This document shows, one piece after another, positions 1 to 9,646 of a stretch of 39,405 nt of DNA. The first letter of the stretch is position 1. Each line of letters begins with the position of its first letter. Location of the stretch: contig JAIPMN010000450.1 of the NCBI GenBank assembly GCA_020650975.1, positions 6,021 to 45,425 of the forward strand, read 5' to 3'. A program made the translations under genes and the position numbers. The notes under the pieces were generated by a model that was given only the letters and a program-made list of their open reading frames with translations, did not search any database and was not told the origin of the DNA. The DNA comes from Apostichopus californicus (taxonomy: Eukaryota; Echinodermata; Holothuroidea; Aspidochirotida; Stichopodidae).

Positions 1-178
1 CTGAAAATGCCTCCCAGATTGCTGGAAATGGCACTTCCCAGGCCTTGTAAGTTGCATCTTAGCATTTTCTCTTTTGAAATTACTAGCGATATCATAAAAA
101 CATTAAAAACATTTTTTAAATATGCTCAAGGGGGGGCGGCAGCCCCCTTTGCCCCCCCCCCCCTTGGCTACGCGCCTG
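1..178. mobile_element. Terminal part of a G/C-run DNA transposon
   Basis: The segment ends with a C-run followed by CTTGGCTACGCGCCTG. Read on the other strand this is CAGGCGCGTAGCCAAG followed by G-runs, a terminal motif I recognise from many non-autonomous DNA transposons of marine invertebrates. The body (1-120) resembles the interior of such elements. The other end lies outside the window, so target duplication cannot be checked. The superfamily (hAT- or Kolobok-like) is not settled. Confidence 0.6.
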
Positions 179-602
179 TCTAAAGACTTGGTGAAAAATT
201 GGTTAATCACTCAAATTTTACATTAGAAGAACTATATCAGCAGGTGCCTGGGCAACCAATATGTTTAGAATCAAGTATTCTTGTTAGTTCATGCTTGCCA
301 CTTAAAGCAATCCGGACACAGTAATTTCTCATTTTGACTAGAAGACTCCTTAGATTTTGTTAAAGATGCCTAAAATTATTGATCAAATTCAACATGCTGC
401 ATTAACTTGGCTAACGTCTACCGCGTCACTTCCAGATGATTACAAATAATCCTGACAACTATAAAATGTGTGTGTTATTGTTTATCTTTACGAAAATGTC
501 ATTTTTTGATGGATACAAGAAGATAACAAAACTGAAAGACTGCCTTATCATCATAAAGTTTCAATATTAGCAAAAGCACACACTTAGTAAAAGGCAAACC
601 AT
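179..602. other. Non-coding stretch, nothing recognised
   Basis: AT-rich sequence with no long open frame, no RNA gene and no obvious repeat. It separates the left-edge transposon from the first copy of a dispersed repeat. Confidence 0.5.
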
Positions 603-748
603 GCACAATAGAAATCTAGATGTAATGCTGTCCAGTGGTGTGTACATTCTGTTTCTAGCTGAGTTATATCATGAAAATAAAGAATACCTTGTTTCTGGCA
701 ATGTTTTTTTTTTTACACACATATTTTTGACAGTCACACTTGTCCATG
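603..748 (+). repeat. Dispersed repeat, copy 1 (inverted copy at 8430-8558)
   Basis: About 130 to 145 bp are recognisably the same as the reverse complement of 8430-8558. Shared blocks include AATCTAGATGTAATGCTGTC and GTGTACATTCTGTTTC. Both copies show similar short open frames only because the DNA is shared. No terminal repeats were seen, so the element type is unknown. Confidence 0.75.
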
Positions 749-888
749 TCTCTCCAAGATCAGAGCAAATTTTTAAGGATTTATCTCTTCTTCTCCCTCG
801 GGCAACCAGGTCTAACTTTTAGTTTTGTTCCAACAGCAAATTTACTGGTCCAAAAAGAATGTAGAAAAGTAACTTAGAATTCATAACC
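749..888. other. Spacer between repeats
   Basis: No gene or repeat recognised. Confidence 0.4.
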
Positions 889-1080
889 AATATGTATACT
901 GTAGGAGAGAAGTGTAGGTTTGGTGAATAGAACAGCAGTATGCATACTGAAGGGAGGAATTTGTAGGTTTGGTGAATAGAACAGCAATATGTATACTGTA
1001 GGAGGATGTGCAGGTTTGGTGAATAGAACAGCAATATGTATACTGTAGGAGAGATGTGTAGGTTTGGTCAATGGAACACC
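889..1080. repeat. Minisatellite, four units of about 48 bp
   Basis: Four consecutive units of 48, 49, 47 and 48 bp, each carrying ATATGTATACTGTAGGAG-like sequence followed by GTAGGTTTGGTGAATAGAAC. Units differ at a few positions. Open frames on the minus strand here are a by-product of the repeat. Confidence 0.9.
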
Positions 1081-3533
1081 AGATTTTGGCCAGTAAAATG
1101 CCCATTCAGGTGAATCATGGGGCCTACAACTAATTGTGTTTTACTGCACATATCTGGGCAAGTCTAAGCTATTGTCTCCTTTGAACCTAAAATTTCAAAA
1201 ATTCCTTAAAATATGGATTTATTTTTATAATTATTGTCAAACTAAAGGCCTGAAATTTTTTGATTCCCGAAAACGATTTAACGGAATATGTGTAGTAACG
1301 AATGATTTGTGCATAATTTGCATAATTAATTAAAGGAGTGTGACGTCTGGGACATTTATATCTTGATGAGTAAGCTACAGAAGTACATTCAACTATATTA
1401 ATTTCTCATTTGGGAATTCATTGAGCCATTCTTTGCAAACTTTTGACAATTGCTTAAAGTTGGTTAATTAATTTAATGATGCTAATTAGATCATTTCCAC
1501 TGCCGAATGTCCCATCTACACATTTGTCGGTAGCTTTTTATCTTTTTTTTAAGTTTTGACAAGGATATACCTGATATATTTCAAAGATATTATGTTCTAA
1601 TTTACATTAAAGGTTATCAAAACAGATACAATTTGTTTCGAAATTATGATTCATACTAATTACATATTAATTTACAAATGCGATGTATGGGACACATCGT
1701 GACGTATTGGAAATATTGTCTGTTAGCAAACAATATTCCTGTGCATTTATCCTTCTGAATCTTGCAGGTGAATCTGTCCTAACCAATTTTAACTATAGTG
1801 ACAGTATAAATCATACACTTGTACATGTCATGTGATAATCCCTGAATAGTTAGCCTCCCACACATTGGGTTTGTATGGTGGTAGGGTTTAGGGAACGGTA
1901 TGGTGAGCAGTTCTTCACAATAAAGCTGACAAGCTGTGGGCTAATGTGTATAATGCAGTGATTGTCAAAGACATTTTGCAAAATTGACTAAATGTGATGT
2001 CTATGTCTGTCTTTACCAGTCACACTGATTACAGAGCTGACAATGAACTACTTAATATCACTGAAACCACTGTATGGCACAAAACTCACAAGAGACATAT
2101 TTGTTTTTTAAGATAACACACTTTACCAGTGAATACTTTTACAACATTGCAGCATGCAGTCATCAAGTCTTTCTCAATGACCACATAGTTAATAATACAC
2201 CAGATTTTACCATGCCCACAACCATCAGTTCATAATAACTTGAAAAGCATTCAAAATATGGTTTTAAAATCTTCAAACTAATTACCAGCCAGATAGCCAA
2301 ATAGATATAATTGCTGTGAAGATATCACATGAAAACGAAAAACAAAATGATAAAGAAATGATGTTATTTATAAAAAATTGGCAAGATATATATTTTCACA
2401 TTTTTCAGCACTGGTAGTCTGATACAGTATGTTGGACAGCTAAACAATTGAATGATAAGTGTTAGCAAGATACAGTTCAACTTGATTCAACAATGTACGA
2501 TTGGAAAGAAATACTTTCAGCAGTAACCCGTCTGATATTCATGCAGTTATGTTATCAACCATTTTCTGCAGATTACAGGTGACAACTTTGCCAATGACAG
2601 CATCGTGAACCTCAAATTTTCAGATGTTCTTTCATTTAAGGTGCCCAAACTTTCTTCAAGCAGAAAATCTTTCTTACAGACTACATTGTTATACCTGTCT
2701 AAACTATTATCCGCTTGTAGATCTCATGATGTCAATTGTTAATAATTTGTCTAAAATAAGTTAGACAAAAACATTCCTTTTCAAGAAAAACTTCCTGATC
2801 AAAAAAAAAAATTCTCCAAAAATAAAAATCCTTTTATTTAACATAAAAAGTTAGACAAAAACATTCCTTTTCAAGAAAAACTTCCTTATAAAAAATGTCC
2901 CAGACGTCACATGTCCCATACGTCAGATGTCTCACTTTTTTTTCATATTTCCTGTAATAACATAAGAACTAAATAATATTTTTCATTGATAATGTGACAG
3001 AAGATAGCAGGATAGTGTTGTTTAGCTAGAAGTATGAGCCTGGTTCACTAATTTGTTCTTGAATGAAGAACTACAGTATTTTGTTTTTGAAGAGCATTTT
3101 TGAAGAGTTTTTGAAGAACATTGTATATATGTTACGGGCAAAATATTGATTTTTTTTTTTTCTTCTTTCCATTTTTCTGTCAAATACGTCACATTTTTTT
3201 TTTCTTATTTCATGTGTAAAACATTATTACATACAAAATGAAAGAATATTTTTAGTTAATACTGTGCCACATGATTGCTATGTATGTAAAGTACATTCTA
3301 GTCACATAGTGGAATTTGTTCCACTTCTACATTCAGAGAGTTATAAGCACAATTTTACTTTAACAATTTAGCAACTTTTTCTGGTCCCATACATCACGGT
3401 ATATGAATGCAGATACTACTTCGTTTCATGAAAGTGACAAAAGTGTTTGTCTGTGTACAATGAAGTGTTACTGTAAATCTAGGCTCTATTTCCTGTTTAC
3501 TTTCAAGAAGCTGCTGGCTTTGTATCTATTTAC
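1081..3533. other. AT-rich non-coding region with recurring GTGACGT/TGGGAC motifs
   Basis: No gene recognised. The motif RTGACGTMTGGGACATT or its reverse complement recurs in degenerate form at about 1339, 1506, 1680, 1699, 2896, 2914, 3178 and 3384. The copies at 1339-1356 and 2893-2910 are exact inverted repeats (GTGACGTCTGGGACATTT), which would fit the ends of a ~1.57-kb element. Further copies outside and inside that interval argue against a simple element. It may be nested transposon debris. Confidence 0.5.
2758..2886. repeat. Tandem duplication with 90-bp period
   Basis: A 39-bp block beginning AAGTTAGACAAAAACATTCC occurs at 2758-2796 and again, identical, at 2848-2886. The A-rich spacer between them is not repeated. 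Perfect identity suggests a recent duplication. Confidence 0.85.
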
Positions 3534-3869
3534 TTAAAGGAGAAATAAACCCTGGGACTTTTCAGTGACCTCATAGTAAAGACTAATATTCTTACACCCT
3601 CTGTGAAATAACTATGTGAAATTAGTTATCATGAACGGCCCATAGAAAATGTTAGTTCAACGTGTTGAAATGCGATATGTGGCTCGCTTATGTCACAAAA
3701 CAAGGCAGGAACTGCCGGAATTTAAACAAAATGGCGAATGCCATGGGTGACAATTAAATCAATTTTTAAGGTTGAAAGAAATGTTTTCAAGCACTTGTGT
3801 TGCTTCTGTCGAAAAGATCGTACTGCAAAACGGTATTCTCTTAGCAGAAAAGGTTTATTTCTCCATTAA
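3534..3869. mobile_element. MITE with TTAA target duplication
   Basis: TTAA occurs at both ends (3534-3537 and 3866-3869). Just inside are inverted ends AGGAGAAATAAACC and, on the other strand, TGGAGAAATAAACC, 13 of 14 matching. The 328-bp interior has no coding capacity. A TTAA duplication is typical of piggyBac-type transposases, so this is probably a non-autonomous piggyBac-like element. Confidence 0.8.
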
Positions 3870-4060
3870 GATAACAGTGTGAGCAAATTCACATCTCTGT
3901 CTCGTTATCCTCTGAACACTTATCGAAAAGAGAAGGCTTGAAATAAGCCAGTGTTCATCCACGATCAAACACGGATAGGGTCTCAAATAAGCTACTGTAA
4001 GGCTTCCTGATTCCTTGGGTCTCTAAACTAAACTAAACTAAACATCTGTTGAACTATAAT
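3870..4060. other. Spacer with short AAACT microsatellite
   Basis: No gene seen. A short run of four CTAAA/AAACT units lies at about 4024-4042. Confidence 0.5.
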
Positions 4061-4374
4061 GACCTTTGACCCCTGAAGAAAACAATAGGGTTCTTACATG
4101 CCCAATATGAATTTCATTCAAGGTTTGCTTTTGGAGTGATATCATGTTAACAGTTTTCAGACTTTGACCTTTGTTGACCTCAAATGACATTTGGTCTCCG
4201 TAGAAAACTAAAAGGTCCTTCTACTCAAGAAGGTGCATCCATGTACTAAATATGAAATTCACCCACCATAAGGCCTTTGAGTTATCATGTTTACAAGGTT
4301 TCCAACTTTGAGCTCTGCTGATCTCAAGTGACCTTGGACCTCCAGAGAAACAATAGGGTACTTTTCTTGATGAG
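4061..4374 (+). repeat. Old tandem repeat, units 1, 2 and left part of 3
   Basis: Degenerate units begin GACCTTTGACC-like at 4061, 4186 and 4330, each followed by an AACAATAGGGT-like block. Unit 2 also has GGTGCATCCATGTAC and GTTATCATGTTTACAAGG. The third unit stops at 4374 where the LINE tail begins and resumes beyond 5790, so the LINE inserted into this array. Confidence 0.7.
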
Positions 4375-5790
4375 ATTATTATTATTATTATTATTGTTAC
4401 TTTGTTTTGAGCGCTCTACAAAAGATCACAGCGCTTTACAGAAACAAATATAAACTACACAATAAAAACAAACACCAATCCCAAACACAAGCAAAACATA
4501 CAAAACTTACTGTGCAATAAATAAATATATTACATGAGACCTTTGAAGACCGAGACGGAAACCGCCACACGAATACCACCCACAGGCAGCTGGTTCCAGA
4601 GACTGGGACCAATAACATTGAAAAGATTTATCACCAGTTTTACTCTTTGAGCGTGGAATCATGAGTCTGGTGGTATCAGATGAGGAGCGGAGTCTACGTC
4701 TCAAACCATCAACATTAATACTTAGAGGAGCATTATACAAAGAAAGAAAATCAATCAGATAGCTGGGAGCCTCACCCTGCAGAGATTTTAAAACATACAA
4801 AATGATTTTGTACCTAATCCTGTCCTTAACCGGCAGCCAGTGTAGAGTACACAGAAGCTGGGAAGAGCGCCGATCACGTCTGCAAGAAAACACCAAACGC
4901 ACAGCTTTATTTTGAAGGCGCTGAAATTGCCTAAGAACACTTTCCTTAGCTCCATAAAATAACGAATTGGTATTATCAATGCGCGACAGGCCCAAGGCCC
5001 TCACTGTATGGTGACAAGCATCCTGCGAAATGAACCTACAAATTCTCCACAAATTCCGCATATGAAAATTAACACTTTTACAAACAATATTTATATGCTC
5101 AGACTTGCTCATGGTGGAATAAAAAATGACGCCCAGGTTCCTTACAGATGATGATCTACTAATAGAAGCATCACCAAGCTTTAACTGAATAGTGGGCAGG
5201 TATTCTAATATGTGTGGCGAGGCAATGACCATAAATTCAGTTTTGTCTTGATTTAATTGCAACATGTTCTGAGACATCCAAATGTTTATCTCAGAAATAC
5301 AGCAAGAAAGTTTACAAAGGACACATTCACTGTCACCAGCAACTTTGGGATCAAACTCAAAAAAAGTTGTGTCATCAGCATATAGATGAAATTGAACATT
5401 ACACTGCCTAAAGATATCACCAATGGGATGGGTGTACATTATGATCCCCAATGGTCCCACGATGGAACCTTGTGGCACATAATAATTTATGATATGTTGC
5501 TCAGACAAAACATCGTTAATGGAAACTCGCATACAACGGTCTTGAAGATAAGATCCAAACCAAGTAATAGCAGTGCCAGTGACACTCCAGCCTACTCATT
5601 AGAATGGAGTGTGAGATGGTATCAAAGGCTGCAGACATATCAAGCAAGACCAGGAGCACTGCCTTATTTCTATCAAGAGAATGTAAAATGTTACTCCTCA
5701 CCTGAAGGAGGGCAGTGGGTGACTCTTATACGCACTTTGGAATATTTCATCAAGGTTTTTAGCACTAACGTGGTCAATTGTGCACGATAT
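4375..5790 (-). mobile_element. L2/CR1-type LINE, 5'-truncated and decayed
   Basis: The element reads on the minus strand. Its 3' end (4375-4450) has a trinucleotide tail preceded by the paired TGTAAAGCGCTGTGA and AGAGCGCT blocks typical of L2-like 3' ends. The reverse transcriptase lies upstream. The 5' end is missing: the match stops near 5790, before the first reverse-transcriptase blocks, and the host repeat resumes there. Truncation of this kind is usual for LINE insertion by target-primed reverse transcription. Confidence 0.88.
4545..5787 (-). pseudogene. Broken LINE reverse transcriptase
   Basis: Reading the minus strand, one frame gives NLDEIFQSAYKSH. A second frame gives TALLQV and then LLVLLDMSAAFDTISH, the catalytic block A region. 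A third frame, from about 5590, gives ITWFGSYLQDR, PQGSIVGPLG, the catalytic YADD box (near 5390), LNQDKTEFMVI, RNLGVIF and LHWLPVKDRIRYK. A last frameshift near 4620 moves the C-terminal GPSLWNQLPVGGI block to another frame before a stop. At least three frame breaks and the missing N-terminus and endonuclease make it non-functional. The order of blocks matches L2/CR1-clade reverse transcriptases. Confidence 0.88.
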
Positions 5791-5955
5791 GCTCCTACTC
5801 AATACGGTGCATCCATGTATTACAGTTCATTCAACTTCTACTTTGTGAGTTATTGTGTTTACAAGATATCGGCATAACACACACACACACACGGAAACAC
5901 CATCGCTCTCGCATACATTCCTACTGCCTCTGACAAGGAATTAAAAATGCTGGCA
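5791..5955 (+). repeat. Old tandem repeat, right remnant, with AC microsatellite
   Basis: The segment resumes the host repeat interrupted by the LINE: CTACTCAATACGGTGCATCC and GTTATTGTGTTTACAAGAT correspond to CTACTCAAGAAGGTGCATCC and GTTATCATGTTTACAAGG in unit 2. It then passes into an AC run (5877-5892) and a CATACATTCCTACTGCCTC stretch that I recall as a common end of this repeat type. Confidence 0.65.
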
Positions 5956-6670
5956 AAGTGTGCTTTTTGTCAAACATGTGGAGTGATGCAATTTTCCTAA
6001 ATTATTTCTAGTAATACCATTCGCCAATAAAATTCTATGCTTATCCTTTCATATGCAAATAATGTTAGTCCTCTAGGTGTAGTTTGCTGGCCTGCTCCTA
6101 GTGCTAACACTAATTGCCTTGGCGGAGGATTTATAAAAAGTCATTTGTTTGCCAAGATTAAACCTCTCAAGGTAAACAGACTGCAACATCTTCAATTAAT
6201 GATGATAACATATCATTTAGTTGTCATGGTGATAATGTGACTGCCAGGATCTCCACATACAGTAAGTGCCAGATCCCAGCTATCCCTGAACCTACTTCAA
6301 GCTAAATTAATATCTCTGAAATGCAATTGTAGGACAGGAATAGTTACATTAGAAAGACAGCAGGGTTCTTGTTCAAACATGCTATCAAATTTAAAAAACA
6401 AGCACTCAGATTAAATCTGTTCTAATGGACTGCCAATAGGTCTTCCATTGACTGACCAGAATGAGAGCATTATTTGCTGCCAGTGTCCTTAGAACTTGCT
6501 ATATATATACTGAGTGTCTTTAAAAATATTGTCCAAAGCCCATTGCTTCTTGCCCCAGAAAATGGCTACTCTTAGCACTAGTAGGAAATGCAACAAAAAC
6601 TTGGTTGAACCTATATATAGGATTGTTCTACACTGATCCATGTGTATGTCTGCTTGAGAATTTAAGTTAT
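5956..6670. other. Non-coding stretch, nothing recognised
   Basis: Short open frames only. No RNA gene or transposon end seen. Confidence 0.5.
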
Positions 6671-7033
6671 TTAAAGGGTGTGAAGACTCGCACAAAAAGA
6701 AATGTCTAATGCCAGTAATCTGACCTAGTTTCGAATGAGGTGTAACAGAAGTGATAAATACCACCATCGATCCCAGAAAATATACACACAGCTTGCTACC
6801 GTCGGTAATTAGACACTAGTGTACAGTCAATACATGCAGCTAAAGTCAATGACCACAACACAGTGCACATAGCAGCTATGGACATCTCAGGTCCAGCTAA
6901 AGATAACAAGGTATCACGTTTCATTACTGTCTGCATTTTGTAGCGACAAGAAGAAAACTTCACTTGCAAGCAACGTAAAGTTAACTTTTTCAAAGCGCGG
7001 CACGCAGTTTGGGGCGAGTCTTCAATACCTTAA
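6671..7033 (+). mobile_element. TTAA MITE family 'GAAGACTCGC', copy A (full length)
   Basis: TTAA flanks lie at 6671-6674 and 7030-7033. The left end is AGGGTGTGAAGACTCGC and the right end, reverse-complemented, is GGTATTGAAGACTCGC. It is close to copy B (16779-17142) over its whole length, sharing blocks such as ACCTAGTTTCGAATGAGGTG and AAAGATAACAAGGTATCACG. No coding capacity. Probably piggyBac-like by target site. Confidence 0.9.
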
Positions 7034-8121
7034 AATCAAACCTGTGAAAAGAAAAAAGTAATATGTTCCTGTCTTTTCTGTACATGTCTTCAATCCCTTT
7101 TGGAGATAAATGCCTTTGTGCCATTTCAAATTTTGAAAATTGCCATAGTGCACTTTTGAAAGCAGACATATTACTGTGGTTCTCATGCCATTCTAATCAA
7201 AGTCCAACACAATTATTAACTTGCCCAAAAAATGTCCTTGGCCTCTCGATCCTTAATTCGAACCCTGTACCCTGTTGTAAACTAAAGTGACAAATTCCAC
7301 AAAATTTCTTTTCCAGTATTAACTAAATCAGTGGCAATATTTCAAGAATAAGCAGAATCTGGACTTTGTCCGATCAATCGACTCAGAAAAGTCCAACATT
7401 TTGTTTCAGCCGATCAAAGTTCTCTATGAGGTGGTCGTCCCACAGAACCAGCGGTCTCAGAAACTTCAGACTGGGCAAACTTGACAAAGAATACCAATGT
7501 ATCATCGATGACCAAACTCATCATCTGGACTGCCTAATTTTGGCCACATCTGGACAGCCACATCTTGATAGCCTAATTTCCGGTACCAATCGTCCCTCGA
7601 CAGGGAAAACTCATTGAAAATTTGACCTTTGAGCATTCATTCATTCGAGTGGAATTTAACTAAACCAGACACATTCTTCCACACATATTCTGATAATTTA
7701 CAGTGGTAAGATCAACACTGATGATTTAACTGTACTCGATTGTTGATGACTTGAAAGAGAAGAAGGTAAGGCGACAGTTCTGACTAGAAATGTTACTCCA
7801 ACAAACTTGCCGAAGAGGGCTGAAAATTAGACATAATCTTTATAGGCTTACTGAGGAAAAAAATAAAATATAGTTGGTATACACAAGTAGTTTGCACTAC
7901 ATTTACCTAACTCTCAAATTAAAAACAACAAAATGGCTCTTAAAACACCTTAAGACCTCTTAGATGTTTCGACTGAGGGTTATCCGATTCTCTTGACACA
8001 GTATGTAAACAAAACATCTAGACAAAAGCCATATGGTCAGGTTAAACGTTATGAAATCTTGGATTTGGAAAATCAGATTTTTTTTTTAACTGGGTTACAA
8101 GTGTCTTGGTCCTTCAATATG
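7034..8121. other. Non-coding stretch, nothing firm
   Basis: Only short open frames. A weak internal duplication around 7520-7580 (TCTGGACTGCCTAATTTTGG and TAGCCTAATTTCCGG) is visible. Confidence 0.45.
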
Positions 8122-8191
8122 GTGTCTACTAGCTCTATTAGATATCTTTACAGATATAGTGTCTACTGGCTCTATTAGATATCTTTACAGA
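8122..8191. repeat. Tandem duplication, 37-bp period
   Basis: Two adjacent units share GTGTCTACT, GCTCTATTAGATATCTTTAC and CAGAT, starting at 8122 and 8159. Confidence 0.85.
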
Positions 8192-8265
8192 TTTTAAAAT
8201 TGACACAAAAACCCAACTGTCTGATGATGATCATCTTTTAATATTTCAATCTTTGTGGAGAATAA

Positions 8266-8294
8266 CCCCGCCCCTCCCCCCCCCCCCACCCCCA
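8266..8294. repeat. C-rich tract with 12-C run
   Basis: CCCC, CCCC, a run of 12 C (8276-8287) and CCCCC are separated by single bases. On the minus strand this is a G-quadruplex-prone sequence. Confidence 0.8.
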
Positions 8295-8429
8295 AAGCTA
8301 AGAAAAATCTTGTTCAGTTTGAAAGATTCATTCTAGATTAAAAGTTGCATCTGGGAGCTGTCATTTTGATGTCATAATGAAACTAGAAATATGAAACATT
8401 CACCTTCTCTTGCCATGATTTGGATGATG

Positions 8430-8558
8430 TGTGGACAAGCGTGACTATCAGAAACATGTGTGTGTAAATAAAGGTAGTCAATATTTACATGACATAACTC
8501 AACTGGAAACAGAATGTACACAACACTGGACAGCATTACATCTAGATTTATATTGTGC
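8430..8558 (-). repeat. Dispersed repeat, copy 2 (inverted relative to 603-748)
   Basis: The reverse complement matches 603-748 with scattered substitutions and small indels. The outer limits fade without terminal repeats. Confidence 0.75.
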
Positions 8559-9261
8559 GTCAATGAACATCTTTCTTTCTTTTAAGAAAAAAAACAGTTT
8601 CCTCTCAAATGAACCAAACTTTTTTCCAATCCTACAGATGATTGTTTGAAAACAAATAAAATCATAACAATCAAAAGGCAAATTGTGATGCTTCCATACA
8701 CAGCTAAACAACATTTTCATTAATTATAGAGATTTTCATGCTAAAAATAGTCCATCATGCTTTTCCAAATTTCCTGTGATTGGATTGGTTAATAGTCCCT
8801 TTGTGTGAGGACAGGTAAATGAAGCCTAAAAAAATTATATTAAAGGATGACCCCAGGCACAAACAAATGAGGCACAAACCACATATTCCAGTCACTTCAA
8901 CTGATTAACCTCAGCTATTTAAAGGGTCATTTTGAATTTATTATTATTAAAATTGTTGTAGAAATACAACCTGGACTTTTAGCAGTAATTTTTAACTTCC
9001 CTGCAATATATACTGGAAAATAAACTGGTTGTCTATATTGACACTGTCAAATGTGCAATTAACAGAGAGAGAATCCACACTTGTTTTGGGATGGAGCCTT
9101 TACTGGAGGGTCACTATTAAAAGAATTTTTTTTTCCCTCTCATATGGTCACTTAAATGTTTGATAATAACCTGCATCCCCATACAGACAATTACAAGCGA
9201 CCCACATACTGGTTTAAGCATTTTGCATAATTTATAAAGGACCTTGTACACATTAACAAGC
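8559..9261. other. Non-coding stretch, nothing recognised
   Basis: AT-rich, with short open frames only. Confidence 0.45.
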
Positions 9262-9646
9262 CTTCAAAGCAGGGGTGGGCAACCTTTTTGAATCGATGGG
9301 CCAGATATAAGGAGTGAAAAATTGACTGGGCCACACCTAACCAACGATCTGCTGTTGATTTAAAACCTTTGATTCCGAGGACTTTCAAGCAATAGGTGTT
9401 GCCTACTTAATCTGTATTCACAAAAACATAATGTCAATACAGTACAGTTGGTAATTAATGGGGATAATAGGCCTACCTGACAGCATCATTAGTGCTGATA
9501 AATTCTAAGCAGCTAGCTCGTGTTTTTGTGATGATGTAAAATAGATTGATTTTTTTTTCTTTTTCTTGAGACATCTCATGGGCCGCAAAAAAATCACTGG
9601 CGAACCGCATGTGGCCTTCTGTAGGTTGCCCACCCCTGCTTTAAAG
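9262..9646. mobile_element. hAT-type MITE with 8-bp target duplication
   Basis: The inverted ends are CAGGGGTGGGCAACCT (9270-9285) and its exact reverse complement (9623-9638), the classic hAT/Charlie-like terminus. Flanking octamers CTTCAAAG and CTTTAAAG differ at one base, as expected of an 8-bp duplication with one later change. The 369-bp interior has no transposase. A GGGCCACATTTTACCCA block just right of the element (9658-9675) may be debris of a related copy. Confidence 0.93.

Noticed and set aside
601..822. Frame resembling a minus-strand frame at 8372-8563
   Set aside because: The peptide likeness follows from the dispersed repeat; indels break the frame alignment downstream.
5386..5877. 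163-codon plus-strand frame
   Set aside because: Antisense to the LINE reverse transcriptase, with no domain of its own.
6489..6767. Minus-strand frame resembling one at 13187-13402
   Set aside because: The similarity comes from shared MITE sequence, not from a gene family.
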